DNA of 64,000 nt from Solimonas marina (GTDB lineage: Bacteria > Pseudomonadota > Gammaproteobacteria > Nevskiales > Nevskiaceae): positions 496,001 through 560,000 of the forward strand of contig NZ_JAAVXB010000002.1 of assembly GCF_012241385.1 (NCBI RefSeq), in the 5' to 3' direction. A program made the translations under genes and the position numbers. Each line of letters starts with the position of its first letter. The first letter of the stretch is position 1. Positions 24,584-33,056 of this stretch are shown in pieces. The notes under the pieces are model-generated. The model searched no databases, was not told the DNA's origin, and saw only the letters and a list, made by a program, of their open reading frames with translations.

Positions 24584-26893
24584 TTAGGCGTCTTCCTGCA
24601 TCGCCGACAGGGTTTCGTCGACGGCGCGGCGCACGCCGTCGAGCGCGCGCCGCGCCGTGGGGCCGTCCTGCAGGCGGTCGGTGCTGCGCAGCCAGTCTTC
24701 GACGGCCGAGGTGGTCTGACGCAGCTGCGCCAGATGATAGAAGGCTGCGGTACCGCGCAGCGTATGCGCGGCCTCGCGCGCCGCTTCGAGCTTGCCGCCG
24801 TCGAAGGCCTTCTGCAGTTCAGCGAACTGCAGCGGCAGCTCCTCGCGCAGCAGCGACAGCAGCTCCGGGTCGCGCGCCAGTCGTGCCGCGGCGTGCACCT
24901 GACGGCGCGTGCTCGGTTCCAGTGCCGCGAGCAGCTGGCTGTCGTCGAAGGGCTTGATCAGCACCGCGTCGGCGCCGGCGTCGATGAACGCCTGCCGCTC
25001 CTCGGGGTCGAGGTGGGCGCTGATCGCGAGAATGCGGCAGCGTTCGCCGCCTTTCTCGGTTTCGCGAATGCGTTTGGCGCAGCCGGGGCCGTCCAGCTCC
25101 GGCATGTGGGCGTCGAGCAGCACGATCGGCTGTCGCTGCGCGAGCCAGCGATCGAAGGCCTCGCGACCATCGGCAACCTCTGTGGTTGCCAGGCCCAGAT
25201 GCGTACACAGCATCGCCAGATAACGGCGATTGGCGGCGTTGTTGTCGGCGATCAAGGCTTGCTGGCCTTCGAGCGGCAGCGTGGCGCCGGCATTGATGCG
25301 CAGCAGTCGCGCCAGATCCTGATACAGGCGCCGACGCGTCACCGACTTCGGATGGCAGAGGCTGGCGCCGCTGCGGCGCACGTGTTCGAGCAAGGGCGGC
25401 GCGACCGAGTTGACGAGCACGACCATCGCTGTGGTGCCGCGTTCGCGCTGCAGCAGCTCCTGGATTACGGGCGTATCGACGTCAAGCGGCGCCAGACCGA
25501 GCATGACCAGCGCCGGACGGCGTTCGCCGGCGGTGTTGAACAGCGCCTCGGACAGCGCTTCGGCCGATTCGAAGCTGTCGACCGTCAGGCCCCAGAATTC
25601 GAGCCAGTGCATCCACGCCAGGCGCGCCGCCTGATGCGGTTCATAGAGCCAGACGCGGTGGCTGCCGAGCGGCTCGTCTTCCTGCGGCGCCGATTCGGCG
25701 GCGGCGATCAGCTTGAACGGCAGCAAGACACTGAATGTCGAGCCCTTGCCAAGCTCGCTCTCGAGGCTGATCTCGCCGCCCATCAGCTCGGCGAGCTTGC
25801 GCGAAATCGACAGGCCCAGACCGCTGCTGCCGACCTGCGTGCCGCCGATCTGGCGAAACGGCTGGAACAGGCGCTCGCGTTGCTCGGGGGCGATGCCGAT
25901 GCCGGTATCGGAGACCGCGAAGCGCAGCCAGCTACGGCCCGATTCCTCGCGCTCGCCCATTACGCGCAGCACGACCGCGCCCTTGGGCGTGTACTTGATG
26001 GCGTTCGACAGCAGATTGGTCAGGATCTGCCGCAGGCGCTGGCTGTCGCCGCGCAGCTCGCGCGGCACGTCGTGATAGACGATGCGCACCAGCTCCAGGT
26101 TCTTTTCGTAGGCCAGCGGCGCGAGCAGGGCGATGGTGCTTTCGACGGTGTCGTAGAGATCGAAGCGCAGCTCTTCGAGCTTGAGCCGACCGGCTTCGAT
26201 GCGGCTCCAGTCGAGCAGGTCGTTGATCATCGTCAGCAGCGCGCGCGCCGACTTGTCGAGCGTATCCAGGTGTTCGAGCTGATCGGCGTCGAGCGAGGTG
26301 CGGCGTAGCAGATCGGCGTAGCCGAGGATGCCCGACAGCGGCGTGCGCAGCTCGTGCGACATGCTCGACAGCCGCTCGCTCTGCGCGCGCATTTCCTCCT
26401 GCTCGCGGGCGGCGGTGACGCGCAGCTGCTGGCATTGCGCGGCGAACTCGTCACGCTCGCGCTTGAGTCGTGCGGATTGCTGCGCGACGCGCTCGTCAAA
26501 GTCGCCGCGCAGCTCGCCGTATTGTTGGGCCAGGCGGTTGAGGTCGCGGCCGAGATCGCCGGCCAGGCCCGGCAGGTGGGGCGGCGCGCGGACTTCGAGG
26601 CGGCCGGCCGCCAGATCGCGCAGCGACAGCCCGAGCGCGCTGAAGGCCGGTCGCGCGGTGCGCGTGAACGCGAAAGACAGTGCCGCGATGGCGATCAACA
26701 GGCTGGCCCCGATCATCACCCGCATCGCATGCGGCAGCATCAGTGGCGGCAGCCACAAGCCGGCGGCCAGCGCGGCCGCCAGCAGCGCCAGGACGATGAA
26801 TGCCCAGGCTCCTGGCAGCAACCTCAGGCTGTATTGGCGGTGCGGCTCCAAACCGGGGTTCCCTCGCGTAAAATTCGCTGATGACTTACCCAA
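24584..26893 (-). CDS. Hybrid sensor histidine kinase of the BarA/GacS type
   Basis: A 769-residue tripartite sensor kinase. Two membrane helices near residues 28-73 have almost no periplasmic loop between them. A HAMP-like linker and coiled coil follow, then HisKA with SHELRTPLSGILGY (His180), HATPase (DTGIGIAPEQRERLFQPF, GLGLSIS), a first receiver-like domain without its acidic pocket (WLYEPHQ, VMLGLAP), a second receiver with LLDAHMPELDG (Asp594) and LIKPF, and an Hpt domain with AHTLRGTA (His710). Divergence from cysM-rlmD is the gacS neighbourhood of Pseudomonas, supporting orthology; a UvrY/GacA partner is not in the window. The ATG at 26893 overlaps the cysM start by 13 bp; a TTG at 26851 behind GAGGG is a plausible alternative start. 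Confidence 0.88.
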   Translation of the reverse strand: MGKSSANFTRGNPGLEPHRQYSLRLLPGAWAFIVLALLAAALAAGLWLPPLMLPHAMRVMIGASLLIAIAALSFAFTRTARPAFSALGLSLRDLAAGRLEVRAPPHLPGLAGDLGRDLNRLAQQYGELRGDFDERVAQQSARLKRERDEFAAQCQQLRVTAAREQEEMRAQSERLSSMSHELRTPLSGILGYADLLRRTSLDADQLEHLDTLDKSARALLTMINDLLDWSRIEAGRLKLEELRFDLYDTVESTIALLAPLAYEKNLELVRIVYHDVPRELRGDSQRLRQILTNLLSNAIKYTPKGAVVLRVMGEREESGRSWLRFAVSDTGIGIAPEQRERLFQPFRQIGGTQVGSSGLGLSISRKLAELMGGEISLESELGKGSTFSVLLPFKLIAAAESAPQEDEPLGSHRVWLYEPHQAARLAWMHWLEFWGLTVDSFESAEALSEALFNTAGERRPALVMLGLAPLDVDTPVIQELLQRERGTTAMVVLVNSVAPPLLEHVRRSGASLCHPKSVTRRRLYQDLARLLRINAGATLPLEGQQALIADNNAANRRYLAMLCTHLGLATTEVADGREAFDRWLAQRQPIVLLDAHMPELDGPGCAKRIRETEKGGERCRILAISAHLDPEERQAFIDAGADAVLIKPFDDSQLLAALEPSTRRQVHAAARLARDPELLSLLREELPLQFAELQKAFDGGKLEAAREAAHTLRGTAAFYHLAQLRQTTSAVEDWLRSTDRLQDGPTARRALDGVRRAVDETLSAMQEDA

Positions 26894-27771
26894 CGCTCGC
26901 CGATTTTATCGGCAATACCCCACTTGCCCAGCTCAAGCGTCTGCCGGGTATCGGCAACAATACGCTGCTGGTGAAGCTGGAAGGCAATAATCCGGCCGGC
27001 TCGGTCAAGGACCGACCGGCGTATTCGATGATTCGCCGCGCCGAGGAGCGCGGCGAGATCAAGCCGGGCGACACCCTGATCGAGGCCACCAGCGGCAACA
27101 CCGGCATCGCCCTGGCGATGGCGGCCACCGTGCGCGGTTATCGCATGGTGCTGATCATGCCGGCGCACTTGTCGGTCGAGCGTCGTGCGGTGATGAAGGC
27201 CTTCGGCGCCGAGGTCATCCTGGTGTCCAAGGAAGAGGGCATGGAAGGTGCGCGCGACCTGGCGCTGAAGATGCAAGCCGACGGCAAGGGCCGGGTGCTC
27301 GACCAGTTTGCCAACCCCGACAATCCGCGCGCGCACTACGAAGGTACGGCGCCGGAAATCTGGAAGGGCACGGCCGGGCGTATCACGCACTTCGTCTCGT
27401 CGATGGGCACCACCGGCACCATCATGGGCTGCTCGCGCTTCCTCAAGGAACAGAACCAGAACGTGCAGGTGATCGGCGTGCAGCCGGACGGCGAATCGTC
27501 GATCCCGGGCATCCGCAAGTGGCCGGAAGCCTATCTGCCGACCATCTTCGACCGCGAGCGCATCGATCGCATCATCGAAGTGTCGTCGCAGGACGCCGAG
27601 GACACGATGCGCCTGGCCGGCACCCAGGAAGGCCTGTTCTGCGGGCCGTCGTCCGGCGGCGCGCTGTGGGCGGCGTTGCAGTTGTGCCGCGAGGTCGAGA
27701 ACGCGACCATCGTCACCATCGTCTGCGATCGCGGTGACCGCTACATTTCGACGGGCGTCTTTCCTTCGTGA
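26881..27771 (+). CDS. cysM: Cysteine synthase B
   Basis: PLP enzyme making L-cysteine (or S-sulfocysteine) from O-acetylserine. It has 296 residues. The PLP lysine is in NPAGSVKDRPAYSMI (Lys43), the substrate loop is EATSGNTGIALAM, and the phosphate-binding loop is SSMGTTGTIMG. Sequence and length fit CysM rather than CysK. The start has no clear ribosome site and is preceded by TAAAAT 12 bp upstream, so a very short leader is possible. Its stop overlaps the GTG start of the next gene (GTGA). Confidence 0.94.
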   Translation: MTYPTLADFIGNTPLAQLKRLPGIGNNTLLVKLEGNNPAGSVKDRPAYSMIRRAEERGEIKPGDTLIEATSGNTGIALAMAATVRGYRMVLIMPAHLSVERRAVMKAFGAEVILVSKEEGMEGARDLALKMQADGKGRVLDQFANPDNPRAHYEGTAPEIWKGTAGRITHFVSSMGTTGTIMGCSRFLKEQNQNVQVIGVQPDGESSIPGIRKWPEAYLPTIFDRERIDRIIEVSSQDAEDTMRLAGTQEGLFCGPSSGGALWAALQLCREVENATIVTIVCDRGDRYISTGVFPS

Positions 27772-28562
27772 CCGCTGCCATGTCGTGGCGCGAGCCGGTG
27801 CTGGTCTTCGATATCGAGACGATTCCCGATCTCGACGGCGGCCGCCGCATCATGGGCCTCGATGGCATGAACGATGCCGAGGTCTGGTCGGCGATGCGCA
27901 GCATGCGCCTGGCCGAACGCGGTAACGACTTCATGCCGGGGCATCTGCAACGTGTGGTTGCGATCTCGGTGGCGCTGCGCCAGGGCGACAGCTTCAAGTG
28001 CTGGTCGATCGGCGATGAATCGGCCGAGGAAGGCGAACTGATCCAGCGCTTCTACGACGGCATCGACAAGTATCGGCCGATCATCGTGTCGTGGAACGGC
28101 GGCGGCTTCGACCTGCCGGTGCTGCATTACCGCGGCCTGCTGCACGATGTCGTCGCGCCGCGCTACTGGGACACCGGGCATTTCGATCGCGAGGCCAAGT
28201 GGGACAACTACCTGGGCCGCTATCAGTTCCGCCACACCGACCTGATGGACGTGCTGGCGATGTACAGCGGCCGGCAGAACGCGCCGCTCAACGAGATCGC
28301 CATCCTGCTCGGCTTCCCGGGCAAGCTCGGCATGGACGGCTCCAAGGTCTTCGACGCCTACCGCGACGGCGACCTCGCCGGCATCCGCGCGTATTGCGAA
28401 ACCGACGTGCTCAACACCTGGCTCGTCTATCTGCGCTTCGAGCGCATGCGCGGGCGCCTGAGTCCCGAACAACACCAGGCCGAGGAAGCACGCGTGCGCG
28501 AATTCCTCGACGGCGCCGACGGCGCGCACTGGTCCGAATTTTCCGCAGCCTGGACAAACTGA
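27768..28562 (+). CDS. Predicted 3'-5' exonuclease related to the PolB exonuclease domain
   Basis: A 264-residue DnaQ-fold protein of the DNA_pol_B_exo2 family. The DxE motif is VFDIETIPD, the second acidic motif is IIVSWNGGGFDLPVLHYRG, and the third region is GIRAYCETDVLNTWLVYLRF. These give the four acidic metal ligands expected. The gene overlaps cysM (GTGA) and is followed one base later by rlmD. This cysM-exonuclease-rlmD order recurs in gammaproteobacteria. The substrate is not established. Confidence 0.85.
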   Translation: MTAAMSWREPVLVFDIETIPDLDGGRRIMGLDGMNDAEVWSAMRSMRLAERGNDFMPGHLQRVVAISVALRQGDSFKCWSIGDESAEEGELIQRFYDGIDKYRPIIVSWNGGGFDLPVLHYRGLLHDVVAPRYWDTGHFDREAKWDNYLGRYQFRHTDLMDVLAMYSGRQNAPLNEIAILLGFPGKLGMDGSKVFDAYRDGDLAGIRAYCETDVLNTWLVYLRFERMRGRLSPEQHQAEEARVREFLDGADGAHWSEFSAAWTN

Positions 28563-28563
28563 C

Positions 28564-29883
28564 TTGCATCGCAGGAAGAAGCTGCCGCCGGCCGGCGAAT
28601 TCACGGCCGACATCATCGATTTCGATCACGAGGGACGCGGGTTTGCCCGCATCGACGGCAAGGCGACGTTCATTGCCGATGCCTTGCCGGGCGAACGCGT
28701 CCGCTTCAAGTATCTACGCACGTCGCGCGACTTCGACGAAGGGCAGTGCGTCGCCGTCGAAACCGCCTCGCCGCATCGCGTCGAACCGCGCTGCGCGCAC
28801 TTTGGCCTCTGCGGCGGCTGCTCGATGCAGCACCTCGCGCCGGATCAGCAGATCGCCTTCAAGCAGAAGCAGATGCTCGGTCAGCTCGAACGCAGCGGCA
28901 AGGTCGTGCCCGACGAGGTCGCGGCGCCGATCGTCGGCGATGTCTGGGGCTACCGCCGTCGCGCGCGGCTCGGCGCCAAGGACGTGCCGAAGAAGGGCGG
29001 CGTGCTGGTCGGCTTTCGTGAACGTGAATCGAGCTTTCTCGCGACGCTGGAGCGCTGCCACGTCGTCGACGCGCGCGTCGGCGAGAAGCTGCGCGAACTC
29101 GGCGCGCTGATCGGCGCCCTGTCGATCCGCCGTCAGGTGCCGCAGATCGAAGTGGCCTGCGCGACCGACGTCGTGGCGCTGGTGTTTCGCGTGCTGGCGC
29201 CGCCGACCGACGCCGATCGCGAAGCCTTGCGTGCGTTCGCCGTGGCTGAGGGTTTCGACATCTATCTGCAGACCGGCGGTCCGGACAGCATCCGGCCGCT
29301 CGACGACGCCAAGCTGTTGCAGTATTCGCCGGACGGCTCCGACCTGACGTTGCGCTTCGAGCCGACCGACTTCATCCAGGTCAACGGCACGATCAGCCAG
29401 CGCACCGTCAACCAAGCGCTCGACTGGCTGGACCTGACGGCGGGCGAGCGCGTGCTCGAACTGTTCTGCGGCCTCGGCAACTTCTCGTTGCCGTTGGCCC
29501 GGCGCGGTGCGCAGGTGCTCGCCGTCGAAGGCGAAAAGGGCCTGGTTCAGCGCGCTCGCGACAACGCCGCGCGCAATGGCCTGGACGTGCGTTTCGAGAA
29601 AGCCGATCTGTTCACCGCGACCGGCGACGAGTCGTGGCTGCAGCCCGACTTCGACAAGGTGCTGCTCGACCCGCCGCGCGCCGGCGCCAAGGAAATCCTG
29701 CCGATCATCGCCAAGCGCAAGCCGAAACGCATCGTCTACGTGTCCTGCCATCCGGGTACGCTGGCGCGCGATGCGGGGATGCTGGTGCAGGAGTTTGGTT
29801 ATCGGCTGGCGCGGGCGGGGGTGATGGATATGTTTCCGCATACGAGTCATGTCGAGAGCATGGCGTTGTTCGTTCGGGACTAG
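28564..29883 (+). CDS. rlmD: 23S rRNA (uracil(1939)-C(5))-methyltransferase
   Basis: RlmD/RumA, 439 residues, methylates U1939 of 23S rRNA. An N-terminal TRAM domain (about residues 13-63) is followed by the [4Fe-4S] cysteines in RCAHFGLCGGCSMQHL. The SAM motif is VLELFCGLGNFSLPLA, the motif IV region is LLDPPRAGAKEIL, and the catalytic Cys is in VYVSCHPGTLARD. It starts at TTG 28564, one base after the previous stop. In Pseudomonas relA follows; here a palindromic repeat element follows instead. Confidence 0.94.
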   Translation: MHRRKKLPPAGEFTADIIDFDHEGRGFARIDGKATFIADALPGERVRFKYLRTSRDFDEGQCVAVETASPHRVEPRCAHFGLCGGCSMQHLAPDQQIAFKQKQMLGQLERSGKVVPDEVAAPIVGDVWGYRRRARLGAKDVPKKGGVLVGFRERESSFLATLERCHVVDARVGEKLRELGALIGALSIRRQVPQIEVACATDVVALVFRVLAPPTDADREALRAFAVAEGFDIYLQTGGPDSIRPLDDAKLLQYSPDGSDLTLRFEPTDFIQVNGTISQRTVNQALDWLDLTAGERVLELFCGLGNFSLPLARRGAQVLAVEGEKGLVQRARDNAARNGLDVRFEKADLFTATGDESWLQPDFDKVLLDPPRAGAKEILPIIAKRKPKRIVYVSCHPGTLARDAGMLVQEFGYRLARAGVMDMFPHTSHVESMALFVRD

Positions 29884-29919
29884 AGGCGAGGGGCTTCATG
29901 TACCTCGACAGCCGTCACT

Positions 29920-30470
29920 TGATCGAGCCTTTTGTTTCGCGCTGCGGCGCGACCTACTTTATCTTTGCTTGTCCAAAGAAAAGTAGGCAAAAGAAAGGAC
30001 ACCCCTGGGGCCGCACCCGCTTTGCGGGCGAGCCTGCGCTGCTCGCGTGCTCGGGACCGTCGCCGACGCGACATCCCTGTCGCGACGACGACTTGGCCGG
30101 CCGTCCTGGCCGGCCATTCCCTGCGCTCGCTGCGCTGCTCGGTGCGGCCCAAGGGGACCCGGTGAAGCGGAACAGCCAAAAGCAACAGCGGGTCCGTACG
30201 GTATGCCCCGCTTTGGCTGTGGCTTTTGACGTTGGGCCCCCTAGGAGGCGCCGGCCGTTCGATCGCGCGCAGGGCTCGCCTGGCCAGGGACGGCCGGGCG
30301 AGCAACGTCGCGACAGGATGTCGCGTCGGCGCGTGCCCCGAGCACGGCCAAACGGCCGGGGGCCGGCGCAGCCGGCGCCGACTCGGGGTGCCCTTTCTCT
30401 TGGTCCCTTCTCTTTGGACAAGCTAAGAAAAGAAACTCGCGCCGCAGCGCGAAACAAAAGGCTCAATCAT
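29920..30470. repeat. Palindromic non-coding element of about 550 bp
   Basis: This fills the 637-bp gap between rlmD and the CYTH gene. Its two halves are imperfect reverse complements along the whole length, around an axis near 30195. The outer core is 28 perfect bp (29925-29952 against 30437-30464), and the arms stay similar to about 30005 and 30385. An inner block 30061-30087 matches the reverse complement of 30306-30331 with one extra base. The centre contains the palindrome CCGTACGG (30194-30201). Several open frames cross it on both strands but look like translated repeat. It resembles dispersed repeats that yield spurious hypothetical proteins in Xanthomonadales-type genomes; that comparison is from memory. 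Confidence 0.85.
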
Positions 30471-30520
30471 CGCGCCCAGGTTCGAGTACAAAAGATCGCT
30501 TTCGTCGAGAGTTTTCACTG

Positions 30521-31015
30521 ATGCCCCTGGAAATCGAACGCAAATTCCTCGTCGCCAACGACGTTTGGCGCGCTCACGTCACGCACAGCGTCGAGATGCG
30601 CCAGGGCTATCTGACGCGCGAAGGCCAGGCGTCGGTGCGCGTGCGCCTCGAAGGCGAGGCGGCGAAGCTCAACATCAAGGCGGCGGTGGTCGGCAGCGCG
30701 CGCGCCGAATACGAGTACGACATTCCGCCGGCCGACTGCCGTGAATTGCTGGCGACCCTGTGCGTCGGTCGCGTCGAGAAGACACGCCATTACGTGCCGG
30801 CGCACGGCGCGCACGATGGCGCGGTCTGGGAGATCGACGAGTTCGTCGGCGACAACGCCGGCCTGGTGGTCGCCGAGATCGAGCTGCAGGCGGCCGACGC
30901 GGCGTTCGAGCAGCCAGCTTGGCTGGGCCGCGAACTGACCGATGACCGCCGCTATTACAACCATTATCTGGCGCTGCATCCGTACGCGAGCTGGCCGGAA
31001 ACCGAGCGCGGATGA
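30521..31015 (+). CDS. CYTH domain protein (triphosphate tunnel metalloenzyme)
   Basis: A 164-residue CYTH protein with the diagnostic N-terminal ExExK motif as EIERKFLV. It also has alternating acidic and basic strands such as RVRLEGEAAKLNIKAA, EIDEFVGDNAGLVVAEIEL and a C-terminal YYNHYLALHPY. Bacterial single-domain members of this type hydrolyse inorganic triphosphate; adenylate cyclase activity is known only in some. Its stop overlaps the next start (ATGA), placing it first in a coupled five-gene cluster. Confidence 0.9.
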   Translation: MPLEIERKFLVANDVWRAHVTHSVEMRQGYLTREGQASVRVRLEGEAAKLNIKAAVVGSARAEYEYDIPPADCRELLATLCVGRVEKTRHYVPAHGAHDGAVWEIDEFVGDNAGLVVAEIELQAADAAFEQPAWLGRELTDDRRYYNHYLALHPYASWPETERG

Positions 31016-31488
31016 AGATCGACGTCGACATCGCGACGCAGCACCTGCGCCTGTTCGACGGCGGGCATTGCGTGCGCGACTACGTGATTTCCACGGCGGC
31101 CAACGGGCCCGGCGAAATCCAGGGCTCGGGCTGCACGCCGCGCGGCCGGCACCGTATCCGCGCCAAAGTGGGCGATGGCTTGCCGCTGGGTGCGGTGTTG
31201 CGCGGGCGACGCTGGACGCGCGAGGTCTGGTCGCCCGAACTGGGGGCGCGGTATCCGGGCCGCGACTGGATACTCTCGCGTATCCTCTGGCTTTCCGGCA
31301 CGGAACCCGGACGTAACCGGCTCGGCTGCGTCGACACCTTCCGTCGCTATGTCTATATCCACGGCACGCCCGACGTCGCAGCGCTCGGTCGGCCGGCGTC
31401 ACACGGTTGCGTGCGCATGCGCAACGAAGACGTCATCGAATTGTTCGATCTTGTTTGTGCAGGGACCGACGTTGAGCTCCACGAATAA
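31012..31488 (+). CDS. L,D-transpeptidase/carboxypeptidase-like YkuD protein without signal peptide
   Basis: A 158-residue protein that is almost only a YkuD domain. The active site motif HGTPD...ASHGCVRM is complete with Cys133 and the conserved His and Arg. No signal peptide or membrane anchor is visible; the protein starts directly at the first strand (MKIDVDIATQHLRLFDG). YkuD enzymes usually act on peptidoglycan in the periplasm, so a cytoplasmic form would more likely process muropeptides, as LdcA-like recycling carboxypeptidases do. That idea fits the overlap with nagZ downstream but is inference. Confidence 0.85.
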   Translation: MKIDVDIATQHLRLFDGGHCVRDYVISTAANGPGEIQGSGCTPRGRHRIRAKVGDGLPLGAVLRGRRWTREVWSPELGARYPGRDWILSRILWLSGTEPGRNRLGCVDTFRRYVYIHGTPDVAALGRPASHGCVRMRNEDVIELFDLVCAGTDVELHE

Positions 31489-32473
31489 CACCACGACTTC
31501 CAAGGCCCGCACCAAGTTGCTGGGGCCATTGATGATCGACATCCCCGGCCAGGAACTGACGGCCGAGGATCGCGAGCTGCTGTGCCATCCGCTGGTCGGT
31601 GGCTTCATCCTGTTCACGCGCAACTACCGCGATCCGGAGCAGCTCAAGAAGCTCTGCGACGACGTGCTGGCGTTGCCGCGCGAGCGTCTGCTGATGGCCG
31701 TCGATCACGAGGGCGGTCGCGTGCAGCGCTTCCGCGTCGGCTTCACGCGTATTCCGGCGATGCGCAGTTTCGGTCACCTCTATCACGAGAACGCCGCCAA
31801 GGCGCTGGCCGAAGCGCGCGCCCAGGGCGAGACCATCGGCCGCGAACTGTCGGCGTTCGGCATCGACCTGTGCTTCGCGCCGGTGCTCGACCTCGACTAC
31901 GGCGTCAGCCAGGTGATCGGCGATCGTGCGTTCTCCGACGAGGTCGGCATCACCGTCGAACTGGCGCGCGCGTTTCGCGCCGGCCTCAATGCGCAGGGGC
32001 TGGCGGCGACCGGCAAGCACTTCCCCGGACACGGCGCGGTGGTTGCCGATTCGCATCTGGAGCTGCCCGTTGATCGTCGTCGCGTCGAGGACGTGCGCGC
32101 CGACCTGGCGCCGTTCAAGGCGCTGATCGACGACGGCATCGAGTCGATGATGATGGCGCATGTGCGCTATCTGAACGTCGAGCCGCAGATCGCGTCGCTG
32201 TCGTCGTACTGGATCGACGGTGTGCTGCGCCAGGAGCTGGGCTTCAAGGGCGCCGTGTTCTGCGACGATCTGTCGATGGGCGGCGCCGCCGTCGTCGGCG
32301 ACATGGAGGCTCGCGCGCGGCTCGCGCTCGAAGCCGGCTGCGACATGCTGCCGGTTTGCAACGACCGTGCGGCGACGATCGCGCTGATCGACGCGCTCGG
32401 CAAGGACCTCAAACCCGATCGCGCCGGCTCGGCGCGCCTCAAGAAACTTTACGCAAAGCATCCGAACCCATGA
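31472..32473 (+). CDS. nagZ: Beta-N-acetylhexosaminidase NagZ
   Basis: Cytoplasmic glycosidase (family GH3, 333 residues) that removes GlcNAc from anhydro-muropeptides in cell-wall recycling. Motifs are AVDHEGGRVQRF, GKHFPGHGAVVADSHLELP with the flexible-loop His, and the nucleophile region VFCDDLSMGG. The start is TTG 31472 (LSSTNNTT) behind AGGGA, overlapping the transpeptidase gene by 17 bp; the longer frame reads through that gene in another phase. The stop overlaps the hpt start (ATGA). Confidence 0.93.
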   Translation: MSSTNNTTTSKARTKLLGPLMIDIPGQELTAEDRELLCHPLVGGFILFTRNYRDPEQLKKLCDDVLALPRERLLMAVDHEGGRVQRFRVGFTRIPAMRSFGHLYHENAAKALAEARAQGETIGRELSAFGIDLCFAPVLDLDYGVSQVIGDRAFSDEVGITVELARAFRAGLNAQGLAATGKHFPGHGAVVADSHLELPVDRRRVEDVRADLAPFKALIDDGIESMMMAHVRYLNVEPQIASLSSYWIDGVLRQELGFKGAVFCDDLSMGGAAVVGDMEARARLALEAGCDMLPVCNDRAATIALIDALGKDLKPDRAGSARLKKLYAKHPNP

Positions 32474-33030
32474 CGACCGAACTGCACAGCGAAGCCATTC
32501 AAGTCCTCGCCGAGGCCGATGTCCTGCACAGCGCCGAGGCGGTGCAGGCGGCCTACGATCGTCTGGCTGCCGATATCACCGCCAAGTACGCCGGCCTCAA
32601 TCCGGTGTTTCACTGCGTCATGAATGGCGGTCTGTATGCGATGGCGGAAATCACGCGTCGCCTCGATTTTCCGTTCGAGATGGACTACTTCCATGCCAGC
32701 CGTTACCGCGGCGCGACCACTGGCGGCGGCCTGGTCTGGAAGGTGCAGCCGAAGCCGGAGCGCGTCAGCGGCCGACATGTGCTGGTGATCGACGACATCC
32801 TCGACGAAGGCCATACGCTGGCGGCGATCCGCAGTGCGCTGTCGCAGTTCGAGCCGGCGTCGCTGGGCGTCGCAGTGTTGCTGCGCAAGCGCCACGAGCG
32901 CTGTGCGCCGGGCGCACAGGCCGAATACATCGGCCTCGAAGTCGGTGACCGCTACGTCTTCGGTTGCGGCATGGACTACAAGGAATACTGGCGCCAACTG
33001 CCGGCCATCTACGCCGTCAAAGGCCTGTGA
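32470..33030 (+). CDS. hpt: Hypoxanthine-guanine phosphoribosyltransferase
   Basis: Purine salvage enzyme (186 residues) converting hypoxanthine or guanine to IMP or GMP with PRPP. The PRPP loop is VLVIDDILDEGHTL, the N-terminal loop CVMNGGLYAMAEI, and the base-binding end VFGCGMDYKEYWRQL. It overlaps nagZ by four bases. The product of the next gene would supply hypoxanthine to it, making a salvage pair. Confidence 0.9.
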   Translation: MTTELHSEAIQVLAEADVLHSAEAVQAAYDRLAADITAKYAGLNPVFHCVMNGGLYAMAEITRRLDFPFEMDYFHASRYRGATTGGGLVWKVQPKPERVSGRHVLVIDDILDEGHTLAAIRSALSQFEPASLGVAVLLRKRHERCAPGAQAEYIGLEVGDRYVFGCGMDYKEYWRQLPAIYAVKGL

Positions 33031-33056
33031 GCGGACGCGTCGAGGCAGACCTGCAG

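Noticed and set aside
24530-26308. A 592-codon open frame opposite the hybrid kinase
   Set aside because: Antisense shadow; the kinase on the other strand has all domain motifs.
29932-30466. Several open frames in both directions over the palindromic element
   Set aside because: They arise from a repeat with inverted symmetry, look alike on both strands and have low-complexity Arg-rich sequence. I treat the region as non-coding.
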